A DNA stretch of 64,000 bases from Pseudoalteromonas phenolica (lineage in GTDB: Bacteria; Pseudomonadota; Gammaproteobacteria; Enterobacterales; Alteromonadaceae), in NCBI RefSeq assembly GCF_005876835.1, contig NZ_PPSW01000019.1, positions 1-64,000 of the forward strand, written 5' to 3'. The position numbers and the translations under genes are program-made. Within the stretch, counting starts at the first letter, position 1; each line of letters opens with the position of its first letter. Of the stretch, positions 42,940 to 53,046 are shown piece by piece. The notes below the pieces were generated by a model, which saw only the letters and a list, made by a program, of their open reading frames with translations, did not search any database and had not been told where the DNA came from.

Positions 42940-45480
42940 TTAATTCGCCTCAGAAGTTGCTACCGAAGGAGCGGCAACTGAATAAGATGGTGGACGATGC
43001 TCAAGCGCACCACCAAACACCGGGTTAGGCTTTGTATCTAAAGTAAACTCTAGACGCTGCGGGGTACGAATATATGACTCGTCAATCCAGCTATTCAGCG
43101 TATCTTTACCATTGATTTTTAAGCCTTTAACGTAAATGTGTTCGGCGCTTGCAGCAGGTGCTTGAATGGTTAAATTACCAATTTGTGCCTGTTCAAATGC
43201 TGGGCTTGATAACACCATGTCTGCACGACCTGGGTAGAACGGATACAAGCCTAATGCCGAGAACACATACCAAGATGACATCTGACCTAAATCGTCTTGC
43301 CCTGGAATACCTGACACTGAGTTATGCCAAAGTTGCTTCATGGTCTCACGCACCGTTTGCTGCGTTTTATACGCATCGCCTGTGTATAAATACATCCAAG
43401 GCGTGGCAATTGACGGCTGATTTGATACGTCAGCATATTGCGCTGAATCACGATATAACACCCAAGTGCCATCAGGTTTGCGCAAATGTGAATCTAAACG
43501 ATCAGACATCACCTCATCACCGCCAAGAAGTTGGCTTAGCCCTTGGCCATCAAACGGTAACATCCATAAATACTGCGCTGGGCTACCTTCGACAAATAAG
43601 TGGCCACTGAATGGGTCAAACTCTTCTTTCCAGCTACCATCTTTATTACGGCCCTGAATATAGCTAAGCTCTGCGGTCGCTTGTGGGTTATAAAGGTTTT
43701 TCCAATAACCTGAACGCTTAAGCATTTCAATGCTATGGGCGTCTTTACCTAAGCGCGCTGCAAATTGTGACATGGCAAAATCGGCAGATACTTGCTCTAA
43801 GGTTTCGCTCGCCCCTTCCCATGAATTAGATTGATCAGATAAGTAATTAAGCGTTAGCCACTCATCTAAAGACGGTTTTTGGCCACGACAGAATACCGGG
43901 CAGCCTACGTTTGATAAATCGTATTCGGTTGGTACCGTTGAAGCTTTATATAAAGACTCGTACGCGCCTTCAATATCGAACTTATCCGCACCAAATGCCA
44001 CAAAGTTGGCAATGGCAATCGCTGATGGGTCGCCACTCATCACCCCTGTTGGGCCATTGTTATGCGTCCATCTATCCCAAATACCATTAAATTGATTGGC
44101 TTGATTGAATAGCGACTGTGCAATATCACTGGCTACTTGCGGGTGCGTTAAGCTCACTAACTGCAGTTGTGAACGATACACATCCCAACCTGAGAAGTTC
44201 GCGTACTGCGCTGTTTGCTTGTCAGTGATCGTATGAACTTGTTGATCAAAACCTCGGTACTCGCCGTTCACATCACTGAAAATATTTGGATGGAATTGAC
44301 TGTGGAATAAGGCCGTATAGAAAGTCGTCAGTAAGTCTTGATCGTCAGACTTCACTTTCACGCGACTTAGCGCATCATTCCAACCCGCATAGGCTTTGTC
44401 TTTTATTTGCGCAAAGCTTTGCTGAGCTTGTTCTTTGGCAAGGTTCTCTCGGGCATTGTCTAAGCTTACGTAAGAAATACCCACACGCATTGTGACAGGT
44501 TGTTTTGCTTTAACGTCTAAATCGACCCATAGACCTGAGCCTTTACCCCACTCTGGCACACCGGTTTCACCATAGCCCATTCCGCCTTGGCTAGAAGTCG
44601 CATTGGCTGCTACCTTGTCATCAACATACGCACCGCTGCCTGTGATCGGCGCATCAATTTTCGCCACAAAGTGTAGTGTGTAATAATCGCGACGGTTATA
44701 TTCACCTAAATAACCACAAAAGTTACCACTGGTGACATAACCGCTCACCTCACCTTTTTCTAAATCCACTTGGGTAAACGCATCACCACTGCCCAGCTGA
44801 GAATAAGCCGTTCTAAAAATAAGCTTAGCTTGCTCTGGCGAGTCAAAGGTAAATTCGGCAATACCAGTACGATCGGTTGCTGATAAACGTACATCAATGC
44901 CAGAATCTAGACCTACTTGGTAATAACCCGGAATGGCAGTTTCATCATCGTGGCTAAAGTTCGCGCCATAATAGGCGTTAATTTTATCAGTCGCAGGAGA
45001 GTGTTTAATGGCTTGATTAAACGGTAAAACTGGCACATCGCCTGACGCACCTAAACACCCAGTGCCCGACAAACGGGTAAAAGAAAAACCCTTTAAGCGC
45101 GTCGCTTGCCAGTTATAGCCGCCCGGTGAGACTGGAATACGCACATTGTCTTCATTAATTCGCTTGCTGATCCCTTCGCTTTCTTTCATTAACGCTTCGG
45201 TGTAAGCGTGCTCAGGGCCAAAGTTGAACATACCAAATGGCTGCACCGCACCCGGCACAACGTTTGCCGCTTGACGATGGTTAAATGGCCCTTTGGTACC
45301 AATAAATGGATTTACAAAACTGGCTGGATCTTGCACATATGCAATGCCTTTACTGTTTGCTTGCTCAGCAGGCTTTGCTTGTGCATCTTCATTGCGGTTA
45401 TCGCCGCAGCCGCTGAGCGCAAGGCTCAGCGAAACCGCAGGCGTAACAAGAAGCAATGAACGAGAGAATGTCTTTTTCAT
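42940..45480 (-). CDS. GH92 alpha-mannosidase, lipoprotein
   Basis: The product is 846 aa with a lipoprotein signal sequence (LALSGCGD, lipid-modified Cys at about residue 25). GH92 features include FVNPFIGTKGP at the N-terminus, the YRSQL stretch after SGWDV and the GQDDLGQMSSWYVFSALG segment, which contains the calcium- and acid-catalyst region of this family. GH92 enzymes are calcium-dependent exo-alpha-mannosidases that trim high-mannose N-glycans or yeast mannan. The protein is probably anchored in the outer membrane or periplasm. The operon spacing to the next GH92 gene is 11 bases. Confidence 0.93.
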   Translation of the reverse strand: MKKTFSRSLLLVTPAVSLSLALSGCGDNRNEDAQAKPAEQANSKGIAYVQDPASFVNPFIGTKGPFNHRQAANVVPGAVQPFGMFNFGPEHAYTEALMKESEGISKRINEDNVRIPVSPGGYNWQATRLKGFSFTRLSGTGCLGASGDVPVLPFNQAIKHSPATDKINAYYGANFSHDDETAIPGYYQVGLDSGIDVRLSATDRTGIAEFTFDSPEQAKLIFRTAYSQLGSGDAFTQVDLEKGEVSGYVTSGNFCGYLGEYNRRDYYTLHFVAKIDAPITGSGAYVDDKVAANATSSQGGMGYGETGVPEWGKGSGLWVDLDVKAKQPVTMRVGISYVSLDNARENLAKEQAQQSFAQIKDKAYAGWNDALSRVKVKSDDQDLLTTFYTALFHSQFHPNIFSDVNGEYRGFDQQVHTITDKQTAQYANFSGWDVYRSQLQLVSLTHPQVASDIAQSLFNQANQFNGIWDRWTHNNGPTGVMSGDPSAIAIANFVAFGADKFDIEGAYESLYKASTVPTEYDLSNVGCPVFCRGQKPSLDEWLTLNYLSDQSNSWEGASETLEQVSADFAMSQFAARLGKDAHSIEMLKRSGYWKNLYNPQATAELSYIQGRNKDGSWKEEFDPFSGHLFVEGSPAQYLWMLPFDGQGLSQLLGGDEVMSDRLDSHLRKPDGTWVLYRDSAQYADVSNQPSIATPWMYLYTGDAYKTQQTVRETMKQLWHNSVSGIPGQDDLGQMSSWYVFSALGLYPFYPGRADMVLSSPAFEQAQIGNLTIQAPAASAEHIYVKGLKINGKDTLNSWIDESYIRTPQRLEFTLDTKPNPVFGGALEHRPPSYSVAAPSVATSEAN

Positions 45481-45491
45481 GCTTCTGTCTC

Positions 45492-47894
45492 TTATTTTAA
45501 GAAGTTGTTGTTCACTGGGTTACTCATTGACGGCGGACGTGCCGACAGTGATTGACCAAATGACTTGTTAGGCTTAGCCGACATAGTAAATTCAAGCTTG
45601 CCACCGCCCATAATGTCATCATGAGTGATATAGCTGCGCTCAAGTTTTTTGCCGTTTAAGCGTACTTCTTTTACAAATTTATTCTTCTTAGACAGGCCTT
45701 TTGCAACCACAGTGAATCGCTTGTTATTTGCCAATGCTAAAGAAATTTTCGGTAATTGTGGTGCACCTAATGCATAAGTTAAATCGCCCGGTGATACTGG
45801 GTAGAAGCCCATTGCCGAGAAGATATACCACGCCGACATTTGGCCTACATCGTCGTTACCCGCAAGACCATCTGGCTTATCTGAAGACAGCGTATCCATG
45901 ATTTGACGAATACGTGCCTGAGTACGCCAAGGCTCGCCCGCATAGTTATAAAGGTAGGCAATATGGTGACTTGGCTCATTACCGTGAGCGTATTGGCCAA
46001 TCAGACCTGCAATGTCTTCATGCTCTTTGATTTTTTCGTACGACAGCTCAGTTTCGAATAGCTCATCTAGGCGCTCAACAAACTTCTTGTCGCCACCTTT
46101 TAGCTTAATTAAACCGTGTACGTCTTGTGGTACATAGAAGCTGTACTGGTAACTGTTACCTTCGGTGAAAGCACCCATGTATTTTGCTTCTTGCGGATCA
46201 AAGTCTGGATTCCATGAACCATCTTTCATGCGACCACGCATAAAGCGTACTTCTGGATCAAACACGTTTTTGTAGTATGTGGCACGCTCATAGTATTCAG
46301 CCGCTGTCTTCTTATCACCAAGCGCCGTGAAGAATTGACCAATCGTATAATCATCATACGCATACTCTAAAGTGATAGACGTTGATTCAGGGAGTACGTC
46401 TAGCGGTACATATCCATATTGTTTGTACTCAGGAATGGCATCGTAATGGGGGTGGTTTGCAGTATCGATCATGGCTTTTTTAGCCAGCTCAACGTCGAAA
46501 TCACGAATGCCTTTTAGATACGCATCAGCAATCACTGATACCGCGTGATAACCGATCATCGTCCACGTTTCATGAGCTTGGAACGACCAGATAGGTAACA
46601 TTTTGTCATGACTCTGCTGATAATGATCAAGCATTGAAGAGATCATATCTGATACTTTGTCAGGCTCAATGTAAGTCAATAATGGATGCAGCGCGCGATA
46701 GGTATCCCATAGTGAGAATAGCGTGTAGTGCGTGTGATCTTTCGCTTGGTGAATTTCACCATCAACACCACGATATTGACCGTTTACATCTTGATATACA
46801 CTCGGTGCTTGTAGTGCGTGATAAACCGATGTGAAGAACTGACGCTTTTCAGATAGCGAGCCTTCTACTTCAAACTTATCAAGTGATTTATGCCATGTTT
46901 CATCTGCTTGCTTAACCACTTTATCGAAGTTCCAATGCGGAATTTCAGTCTTTAAGTTTTCAAGTGCATTTGATTTACTTACTGCTGAAATACCCACTTT
47001 CACCATTAGTGGCTCGCCTTTCAGGCCTTCAAAGTCTGCAACCACTTTAATGGCTTTACCTGCGGCTTCTGGGATTTTGTAGTTAACAATGGTCGATGGC
47101 TTTTTGCCATTACCTTCGGTTAAGCAGCCATTACAGCGGTAACGTGTATTGTCTAGGTTAATCAGCTCGATATCGCTAAACGGCTTTGAGAACTCAATGG
47201 CAAAGTACATTTGACGATTATTCGCCCAGCCATTGGTAGCACGATAAGCTAAAATAGTACGGTCGTCGATAACGCGCACATCACTCCAAATGACTTTGTT
47301 TTTGAAGTTATAAATGCTGTGCGTTAAATCCATTAACACGCTGCCTTTATCATGTTCTTTAAAAGTGTATTTGTGCATGCCCACGCGGGTAGTCGCTGTG
47401 AGCTCAGCATTCACCTTGTAGTCTTGTAACCAAACTTGGTAATAGCCCGGCTTTGCCGTTTCATTGTCGTGACTAAAGCGAGAACGATAACCCGCATCTG
47501 GGTTGTCAGCTTTACCCGGTTCTAACTTCACTTCGCCCGTAATTGGCATCATGAGTAAATCGCCAAGATCTGAGTGACCCGTGCCGCTAAAGTGGGTATG
47601 CGAGAAACCAACAATGGTGGTGTCGTCATAATGATAGCCCGCACAACGCTTGTAAATTTCAGGTTGTGGGTCAATACCTCTGAATACTGAGTCGGTATCT
47701 GGGCTCAACTGCACCATACCAAAAGGTACAACTGCACCTGGGAAAGTATGGCCGTCACCGCCAGTACCAATAAATGGGTCTACATATTGCGTGTTTGCTA
47801 CAACTTGTGTCGCACCTAGCATCATCACACCGCCTGTGACGAGTGAGTAAGTCATGCGTTTAGCACTGTGCCACCCGTGGCTTATCGTTTTCAT
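45492..47894 (-). CDS. GH92 alpha-mannosidase, exported
   Basis: The frame can begin at a TTG at 47912, but the ATG at 47894 has an AAGAGG ribosome-binding site seven bases upstream and is preferred (800 aa). A signal peptide is visible (VTGGVMMLGATQVVA). The GH92 motifs are YVDPFIGTGGDGHTFPG near the N-terminus and AGNDDVGQMSAWYIFSAMG near the C-terminus. It probably cleaves a different alpha-mannose linkage from the lipoprotein GH92 encoded next to it. It is the first gene of the operon and lies next to the LacI-type operators at 47930-47984. Confidence 0.92.
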   Translation of the reverse strand: MKTISHGWHSAKRMTYSLVTGGVMMLGATQVVANTQYVDPFIGTGGDGHTFPGAVVPFGMVQLSPDTDSVFRGIDPQPEIYKRCAGYHYDDTTIVGFSHTHFSGTGHSDLGDLLMMPITGEVKLEPGKADNPDAGYRSRFSHDNETAKPGYYQVWLQDYKVNAELTATTRVGMHKYTFKEHDKGSVLMDLTHSIYNFKNKVIWSDVRVIDDRTILAYRATNGWANNRQMYFAIEFSKPFSDIELINLDNTRYRCNGCLTEGNGKKPSTIVNYKIPEAAGKAIKVVADFEGLKGEPLMVKVGISAVSKSNALENLKTEIPHWNFDKVVKQADETWHKSLDKFEVEGSLSEKRQFFTSVYHALQAPSVYQDVNGQYRGVDGEIHQAKDHTHYTLFSLWDTYRALHPLLTYIEPDKVSDMISSMLDHYQQSHDKMLPIWSFQAHETWTMIGYHAVSVIADAYLKGIRDFDVELAKKAMIDTANHPHYDAIPEYKQYGYVPLDVLPESTSITLEYAYDDYTIGQFFTALGDKKTAAEYYERATYYKNVFDPEVRFMRGRMKDGSWNPDFDPQEAKYMGAFTEGNSYQYSFYVPQDVHGLIKLKGGDKKFVERLDELFETELSYEKIKEHEDIAGLIGQYAHGNEPSHHIAYLYNYAGEPWRTQARIRQIMDTLSSDKPDGLAGNDDVGQMSAWYIFSAMGFYPVSPGDLTYALGAPQLPKISLALANNKRFTVVAKGLSKKNKFVKEVRLNGKKLERSYITHDDIMGGGKLEFTMSAKPNKSFGQSLSARPPSMSNPVNNNFLK

Positions 47895-47929
47895 TGTTTG
47901 CCTCTTTGCCAAATAACCTAAGAATATAT

Positions 47930-47984
47930 TGGAATGTACCGATTATCCTTTAATTTCCTATTAAAGGTAAAATGGAACGTTCCA
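47930..47984. promoter_or_regulatory. LacI-type operator pair in front of the mannosidase operon
   Basis: A perfect TGGAACGTTCCA lies at 47973-47984 and a weaker TGGAATGTACCG at 47930-47941, 43 bases apart between centres. They lie in the intergenic region between the GH92 operon and the LacI-family gene, so they could control both. Confidence 0.82.
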
Positions 47985-48050
47985 AGAATAATTTGAATAT
48001 ACTGATCGATTTGCTAGAATACAACCCATTGCGACAAAATTAATCACTGG

Positions 48051-49091
48051 TTGGCGCTGTTATCGAGACAACCACATTTTATAGATAGCCAAAATTTGAA
48101 AACAAATAATACTAACAAGCAGTCTGTCACTGTACATGACGTTGCCCGAGTAGCGGGTGTGTCAAAGTCTACAGTGTCACTTGTTTTACGCGGCAGCGAT
48201 AAAGCCAGCGACCGCGCAAAAGAAAAAGTACTCAAAGCCATCGAAGAAACAGGATACGTATATAATCGTGAAGCCGCGGCGATGCGCAGTAAGTCTTCAG
48301 ATTTAGTCGCTATTGTGATCAACGACTTAACCAACCCTTATTCTGCAAATTTAGCGGTTGCCCTTGAAAAACACATTCGAGAATTGGGTTTAATGGCAAC
48401 GCTCGTCAACACCAGCGAAAATGCCCTAACGCAAACGCAAATTGTAGCCAAACTGCAAGAATACCGTGTTAAAGCCTTTATTATCTGTCCAACGCCTAAC
48501 ACCCAAGCAAGCTGGCTTAATCAATTACAAAAGCCGCATACGCAAGTGGTCAGCATCATGCGTCAAGTAGATGGCAGCCAAGTGCCTTGTGTATTACCAA
48601 ACAACGAAATGGGTGCATACAACGCAACGAAAGCGTTAATGGCTCGCGGCCATAAGCACATCGCCTTTATTGGTGGTGATGCAGCAATATCGGATTACCA
48701 TCAACGTTTAGCTGGGTTTAACAAAGCCGCTAAAGAGCAAGTCGACATACAAACTTGGGTGTTTAATAGCACCACAAACCGTCACGGTGGCAGACTTGCA
48801 ATGTCTGAATGCTTGGCTCAAGTGCCGCAAGTTGAATCTGTGGTCTGCTTTAACGACATTGTGGCTTATGGCGTGATTGAATATTTAGCCGAGCAAAACT
48901 TAAAACCTGGTGCTGATATCGGCGTGATCGGGTTCGATGACTTGGACGACTCCAAATTGATGAGTGTGCCATTGAGCACAGTAAAGATTGATGCCAACGA
49001 CATCGCTAAAGCCGTGTGTCATATCTTGAAAAACGACACGCAAGAAGGGTTGACGCAAGTGCCAGTGGAGTTAATAGAACGTAGCTCATAA
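48051..49091 (+). CDS. LacI-family repressor, probable regulator of the mannose regulon
   Basis: The product is up to 346 aa. The open frame starts with TTG at 48051, and another TTG occurs at 48096; neither has a clear ribosome-binding site, so the start is uncertain. The LacI helix-turn-helix is VTVHDVARVAGVSKSTVSLVL, followed by the hinge and a sugar-binding domain (GHKHIAFIGGD, GVIGFDDL). It is divergent from the mannosidase operon with the operator TGGAACGTTCCA between them. The palindromic operator with a central CG pair is the type LacI-family proteins bind. Its inducer is probably mannose or a mannose derivative. Confidence 0.9.
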   Translation: MALLSRQPHFIDSQNLKTNNTNKQSVTVHDVARVAGVSKSTVSLVLRGSDKASDRAKEKVLKAIEETGYVYNREAAAMRSKSSDLVAIVINDLTNPYSANLAVALEKHIRELGLMATLVNTSENALTQTQIVAKLQEYRVKAFIICPTPNTQASWLNQLQKPHTQVVSIMRQVDGSQVPCVLPNNEMGAYNATKALMARGHKHIAFIGGDAAISDYHQRLAGFNKAAKEQVDIQTWVFNSTTNRHGGRLAMSECLAQVPQVESVVCFNDIVAYGVIEYLAEQNLKPGADIGVIGFDDLDDSKLMSVPLSTVKIDANDIAKAVCHILKNDTQEGLTQVPVELIERSS

Positions 49092-49498
49092 TTATTTAAA
49101 GCAAATTCTATTCATGGCGCCATTATTGCGTCATGAATAGCGCATTAATTAGAGGCCAGCCCCGTTTATTTTTCTTTTCAAACGTGTTGTTCTCAATTTC
49201 TCCAACAGCTTCCCTCTTTAAAAAACCTTATTTGCCTGTTTAAAACAACCTAGCCACTTCGATTATTTTATAACTTATACCCAAATTTTATACATGCCGA
49301 TTTTTTCAATAAATTCAACATTCTAGTACCTTAAACACGCCTAAAAGTAAAAATTTTGTGAATTAAAGGTTGATCCCTTGCGAAATAACGTCAATTATTT
49401 AGGAACGTTCCAAATAAACAGAGTAATTAAGCAGACAACATTTTGCTTTTTTAAAACATCTAAATTGGAACGTTACAAAAAACCAATGGGAACTAGTT
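49092..49498. other. 407-base region between the LacI gene and the first BSP peptidase
   Basis: The region starts with a hairpin after the LacI gene: CTATTCATG (49108-49116) pairs with CATGAATAG (49132-49140). Its right part holds two LacI-type operators. The middle part shows no gene. Confidence 0.7.
49401..49477 (+). promoter_or_regulatory. LacI-type operator pair in front of the BSP peptidase gene
   Basis: AGGAACGTTCCA (49401-49412) and TGGAACGTTACA (49466-49477) lie 65 bases apart between centres, just before the start at 49499. Each differs from the perfect palindrome by one base. Confidence 0.8.
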
Positions 49499-51049
49499 AT
49501 GACATCTAATAAACATCTTAAAACACCAATCGCGTTAGCACTTGCTTTCGCAGGCCTAAGCTTTAACACACTTGCATCTACCACGTTGAATGCAGACCTT
49601 ACGGTACCAAATGGAGTTATTAACGCATCAGAGCAAAACACACCATACGAAACAGCGGACAAAGCTTTTGATAACGACCAGTACAGTAAATGGTTGGCGT
49701 TTTCTCCTACTGCATGGCTTAGCTATGAGCTCAATGAGGCGAAAATCATCACTGGCTACACGCTGACTTCAGCAAACGATGCGCCGAGTCGTGATCCGCA
49801 AAATTGGCAGTTACAAGGTTCAAACGATGGTATTAATTGGCAAACAATTGATAACCAAGCGGGCCAAAGCTTTTCAAGTCGATATCAAAGCAAGCAATAT
49901 TCTGTATCGAGTAATCAAGCCTATAAACATATTCGCTTAAATATCTCAGCCAATCATGGCGCAAGCCTGGTGCAACTCGCCGAAGTTGAACTATTTGGTG
50001 AGAGCGCAGATAACAATAATGGAACAACACTGCCAATCAATCAGTCTTTGAACCTAGGCCAAGGTCAATGGCAACATTTTGGTCCTTTCAACGTCGCAGG
50101 CAAAGTAAGCGCCTCAACATCTGGCAGCGGTGATGCTGACCTATATATCAACTTAGGTGCACCTGCGACTACTCAAAGCTACACTTGCCAGAGTATTACT
50201 CCAACCGCAACAGAAAACTGTGACGGTTCTGGTCAAAACCTTTATGTCTCGATTTATGGTTACTCGCAAACAAACGTTAATATCGACATTACTGAACAAG
50301 GTGTCACAGATCCTAATGACGGTTTATGGAAAAAACCCGTGGTGGATTTTGTTGATGTAAACCCAGAAACAATCGGCTCACAATTGTTTAAACGTATTAT
50401 TGCCGACCCTGCAGGCCATATGGCACAGCGCTGCGTTGATGTCGCTAAAATTCTATATAAAGACCCAATTGAGTCTGAACGTTTCAGAAAACTACGTTTC
50501 GAGTTGCGTGCAAAAGATCATTGGGGTAAAGACTTTGTTGCCTACAAAATGGGCCAAGATGGTTCGGGCGAAATGACCATAGTCGTCAGTACCGCACACC
50601 TAGAGCGTTTATATCGTGAGGGTGGAAATTCTGACTCTGCGATTTCAGACGAAATCGATGGTATCTTATTTCACGAAGTGACTCATGGTTACAACAATTC
50701 ACCGCTCACACATGACAACTATGGTGATGGTCAAGCTTACTGGGCGTTTACCGAAGGGTTAGCTGATGCCGTGCGTATTGGTGCAGGCTTTCATAAAACA
50801 CGCTCGCCAAGTACACAAAACCCAGCTAAGTGGTTGAGCGGTTACGAAGCAACAGGATTCTTTTTACACTATATTAAAACCCATTTAGACAATGACTTTA
50901 TCTACAAATTTAATAAGTCGGCAAAAGACATGGGGAATTACACTTGGTCGTTCGATGCGTCATTTAGGCAGATCTTAGGCCGTGGTGTCGAAGATGTCTG
51001 GAATGAATACGCTAACTTTATAAATAATGGCGGCCAGTTACAGTACTAA
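49499..51049 (+). CDS. Secreted BSP-family putative metallopeptidase with F5/8 and PPC-like domains
   Basis: The product is 516 aa with a signal peptide (cleavage near LASTT). A discoidin (F5/8 type C) domain covers about 40-170 and a PPC-like domain about 180-268. The C-terminal BSP (plant basic secretory protein-like) domain covers about 280-505 with the zinc motif H392-E393-V-T-H396 and a downstream glutamate in FTEGLADAVRI. The Pfam family is described as peptidases of plants and bacteria, and its substrate is not well known. Its start is preceded by two operators of the mannose regulon, which suggests it acts on mannose-bearing glycoproteins. It is one of three paralogues in this locus. 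Confidence 0.83.
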   Translation: MTSNKHLKTPIALALAFAGLSFNTLASTTLNADLTVPNGVINASEQNTPYETADKAFDNDQYSKWLAFSPTAWLSYELNEAKIITGYTLTSANDAPSRDPQNWQLQGSNDGINWQTIDNQAGQSFSSRYQSKQYSVSSNQAYKHIRLNISANHGASLVQLAEVELFGESADNNNGTTLPINQSLNLGQGQWQHFGPFNVAGKVSASTSGSGDADLYINLGAPATTQSYTCQSITPTATENCDGSGQNLYVSIYGYSQTNVNIDITEQGVTDPNDGLWKKPVVDFVDVNPETIGSQLFKRIIADPAGHMAQRCVDVAKILYKDPIESERFRKLRFELRAKDHWGKDFVAYKMGQDGSGEMTIVVSTAHLERLYREGGNSDSAISDEIDGILFHEVTHGYNNSPLTHDNYGDGQAYWAFTEGLADAVRIGAGFHKTRSPSTQNPAKWLSGYEATGFFLHYIKTHLDNDFIYKFNKSAKDMGNYTWSFDASFRQILGRGVEDVWNEYANFINNGGQLQY

Positions 51050-51122
51050 TCGAAAAAGGCTAAAGCGTTTAATTAAGTTAAAACGCAAACGCCCAACAAC
51101 CTAAAATGGGGTTAAAAACGCA

Positions 51123-51151
51123 AACGCCCAAAGTTATTGGCTTTGGGCGTT
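51123..51151. terminator. Bidirectional terminator-like hairpin
   Basis: AACGCCCAAAG (51123-51133) and CTTTGGGCGTT (51141-51151) form a perfect 11-pair stem with a seven-base loop between convergent genes ending at 51049 and 51226. Confidence 0.78.
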
Positions 51152-51225
51152 AATTCTGTCTTGATTTGCTAACTTTCATCGAGCTCACTTTACTTTAAAT
51201 TGTTTGAATACACTCTATCTCCCCA

Positions 51226-51657
51226 TCATAACGACATATGAAGAATTGGAAATGGTTTCCCCATATCATCTAGAGGCGAACGAGAAACAACTTTAAACCC
51301 CATCGCTTCATAAAAGCCAACAGCTTTAGGATTTTGTTCGTTCACATCGACTTTATTGATGGAATGACAATTCAATGCATACTTTAATAACGCTTTGCCA
51401 ATTCCTTGTCCTCTATATTCATTCAAAATAAATAACATTTCTATTTTCTCGGAATGAACACCAATAAAGCCGACAATTGTTCCCGCTGAATTTTTCATGC
51501 AATGTAAAATAACATTCGGAAACGCTTGCTCAATGATAATTGGCTTAAAAAACGCGATATCTTCTTCACTTATAAAGTTGTGCGTTGCTCGGACTGAGTT
51601 TTCCCAAACGCTTAGCAGTTCAGCATAATCGCTGGGAAGCACATCATCTATACACAT
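51226..51657 (-). CDS. GNAT acetyltransferase
   Basis: The product is 143 aa. The acetyl-CoA loop EYRGQGIGKALLKYAL and the later AVGFYEAMGFKVVSRSP are typical of small single-domain GNAT enzymes such as YjaB. It acetylates an unknown amine substrate. It is on the opposite strand to the neighbouring regulon genes and has no operator, so it is probably unrelated to them. Confidence 0.85.
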   Translation of the reverse strand: MCIDDVLPSDYAELLSVWENSVRATHNFISEEDIAFFKPIIIEQAFPNVILHCMKNSAGTIVGFIGVHSEKIEMLFILNEYRGQGIGKALLKYALNCHSINKVDVNEQNPKAVGFYEAMGFKVVSRSPLDDMGKPFPILHMSL

Positions 51658-51849
51658 AGTTATCTCTGTAATTAATAATTATTGATTAAATTTGCTAAAT
51701 AAATAGCGCTGTGCAGCCGCAAGTAAGAAGATACTATTAGAATTCAGTCTTTTAAAGCTGCAATTTATAGCCATACTTGAACCCCATCAGGGACATAGCT
51801 ATTATGAAGACGCAATTTAGGAAATATAAATCTAGGAATAAAAATAATA

Positions 51850-52932
51850 ATGAACAAAACACTAATTGCTTTTTCTATTTTCACCGTTCTAACAGCTTCA
51901 GAAAGCTTTGCATCGAACTCAGATTTAAACTCAGCATTTATTAAGCATTACCAAGCTTACAAAGTAGCTGTTCAATCTGGTGATAAAAAAGCACTAAAAG
52001 ACACAGCTCAAAAAGCCTATGAAGTTGGCAAAGAACTTTACGGTCAGCACGATATTAACACTATCAATCTTGCAATTAACTATGCAACATCTATGAGTAA
52101 CAGCAACCCTAGTAAAAAAGCTTTGCTTGAAGAAATACTCAAGATTACCAAAGAGCATCATACCGACAAGCTTGATGTCGTTTTCAATATTACCTTACCA
52201 CTTGCAAAGTTAAACTTTAAAGAAAACCGTCGTGAATCACTCGATAGCTTAGAAGACATTGCGGAACAAGCTGAAGCTAAACAAGACTATGAATTTGCTT
52301 CGGTTGCATATTTAGAAGCAGCCAAACTTGCAGCAAAAAATAGTAGAACAGTAGGTAAAGCTAAAAAGTTGATCCGCAAAACGGATGAGATAAATAAGGC
52401 TCATTTACCTGAAACCTCAGTTCAACGCCTTTCAACAGATATTTGGGTTGCAGCTTTAGATGAAGCAAGAAATAGAAAAAGCGCTGCAATTGAGCGTTTA
52501 GAGCATATTGTTAATGTGTTTGACTCGAACCTCGACTTCGACCATCCTTTTGAGCTATCAGCCCATTCAAAGTTGGTCAACCTTTACGAAAAAACGCGTC
52601 AAAGTGACAAAGCCACCAAACATTGTTTAGCCATAGCGAAAATGGTGCCTTGGAAAGATTCGCAAGAGCAAGAACCTTTATATAGAGCAAATCCTGAGTA
52701 CCCTAAAAATATGGCTCGCAAGATGAAAAGCGGCTGGGTACAACTGCAATTTACTGTCAGCAAGTCAGGATTTGTTAAAGACATAGAAGTAATAGACGCT
52801 TCTGAAAAAGGCTTTGTAAAAGCCTCTATTAAAGCACTTGAACAGTGGCGTTACGCTCCGAAATTTGAAGATGGCAAACCTGTAGAAGCAATTTCAACAG
52901 TAAAGGTAGATTATGTAATTAGTAGAGGTTAA
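51850..52932 (+). CDS. Periplasmic TPR-like protein with TonB C-terminal domain
   Basis: The product is 360 aa. A signal peptide (cleavage near FASNS) is followed by a helical repeat region (about 30-265), probably TPR-like. The TonB C-terminal domain covers about 275-358 (YPKNMARKMKSGWVQLQFTV ... LEQWRYAP). No transmembrane energising anchor is present, so it cannot replace TonB in the usual way. Such TPR-TonB_C proteins occur near TonB-dependent receptors in Alteromonadales. It sits between two regulon blocks without an operator. A hairpin terminator follows it. Confidence 0.8.
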   Translation: MNKTLIAFSIFTVLTASESFASNSDLNSAFIKHYQAYKVAVQSGDKKALKDTAQKAYEVGKELYGQHDINTINLAINYATSMSNSNPSKKALLEEILKITKEHHTDKLDVVFNITLPLAKLNFKENRRESLDSLEDIAEQAEAKQDYEFASVAYLEAAKLAAKNSRTVGKAKKLIRKTDEINKAHLPETSVQRLSTDIWVAALDEARNRKSAAIERLEHIVNVFDSNLDFDHPFELSAHSKLVNLYEKTRQSDKATKHCLAIAKMVPWKDSQEQEPLYRANPEYPKNMARKMKSGWVQLQFTVSKSGFVKDIEVIDASEKGFVKASIKALEQWRYAPKFEDGKPVEAISTVKVDYVISRG

Positions 52933-52992
52933 AGCTTTAATTGCCGTATTTACTTTTTGCGCATATTGCCTAGCAAAATATCAAACCAAAAA

Positions 52993-53016
52993 AAAGCAGG
53001 CTGAATGGCCTGCTTT
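52993..53016. terminator. Bidirectional terminator
   Basis: AAAGCAGGC (52993-53001) and GCCTGCTTT (53008-53016) form a nine-pair stem with a six-base loop, preceded by a run of A. It lies between convergent genes ending at 52932 and 53047. Confidence 0.85.
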
Positions 53017-53046
53017 GACTCTCACATTAATAATCTAGGGTAAATG

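Noticed and set aside
47895..47912. TTG start for the exported GH92 enzyme
   Set aside because: The ATG at 47894 has the better ribosome-binding site.
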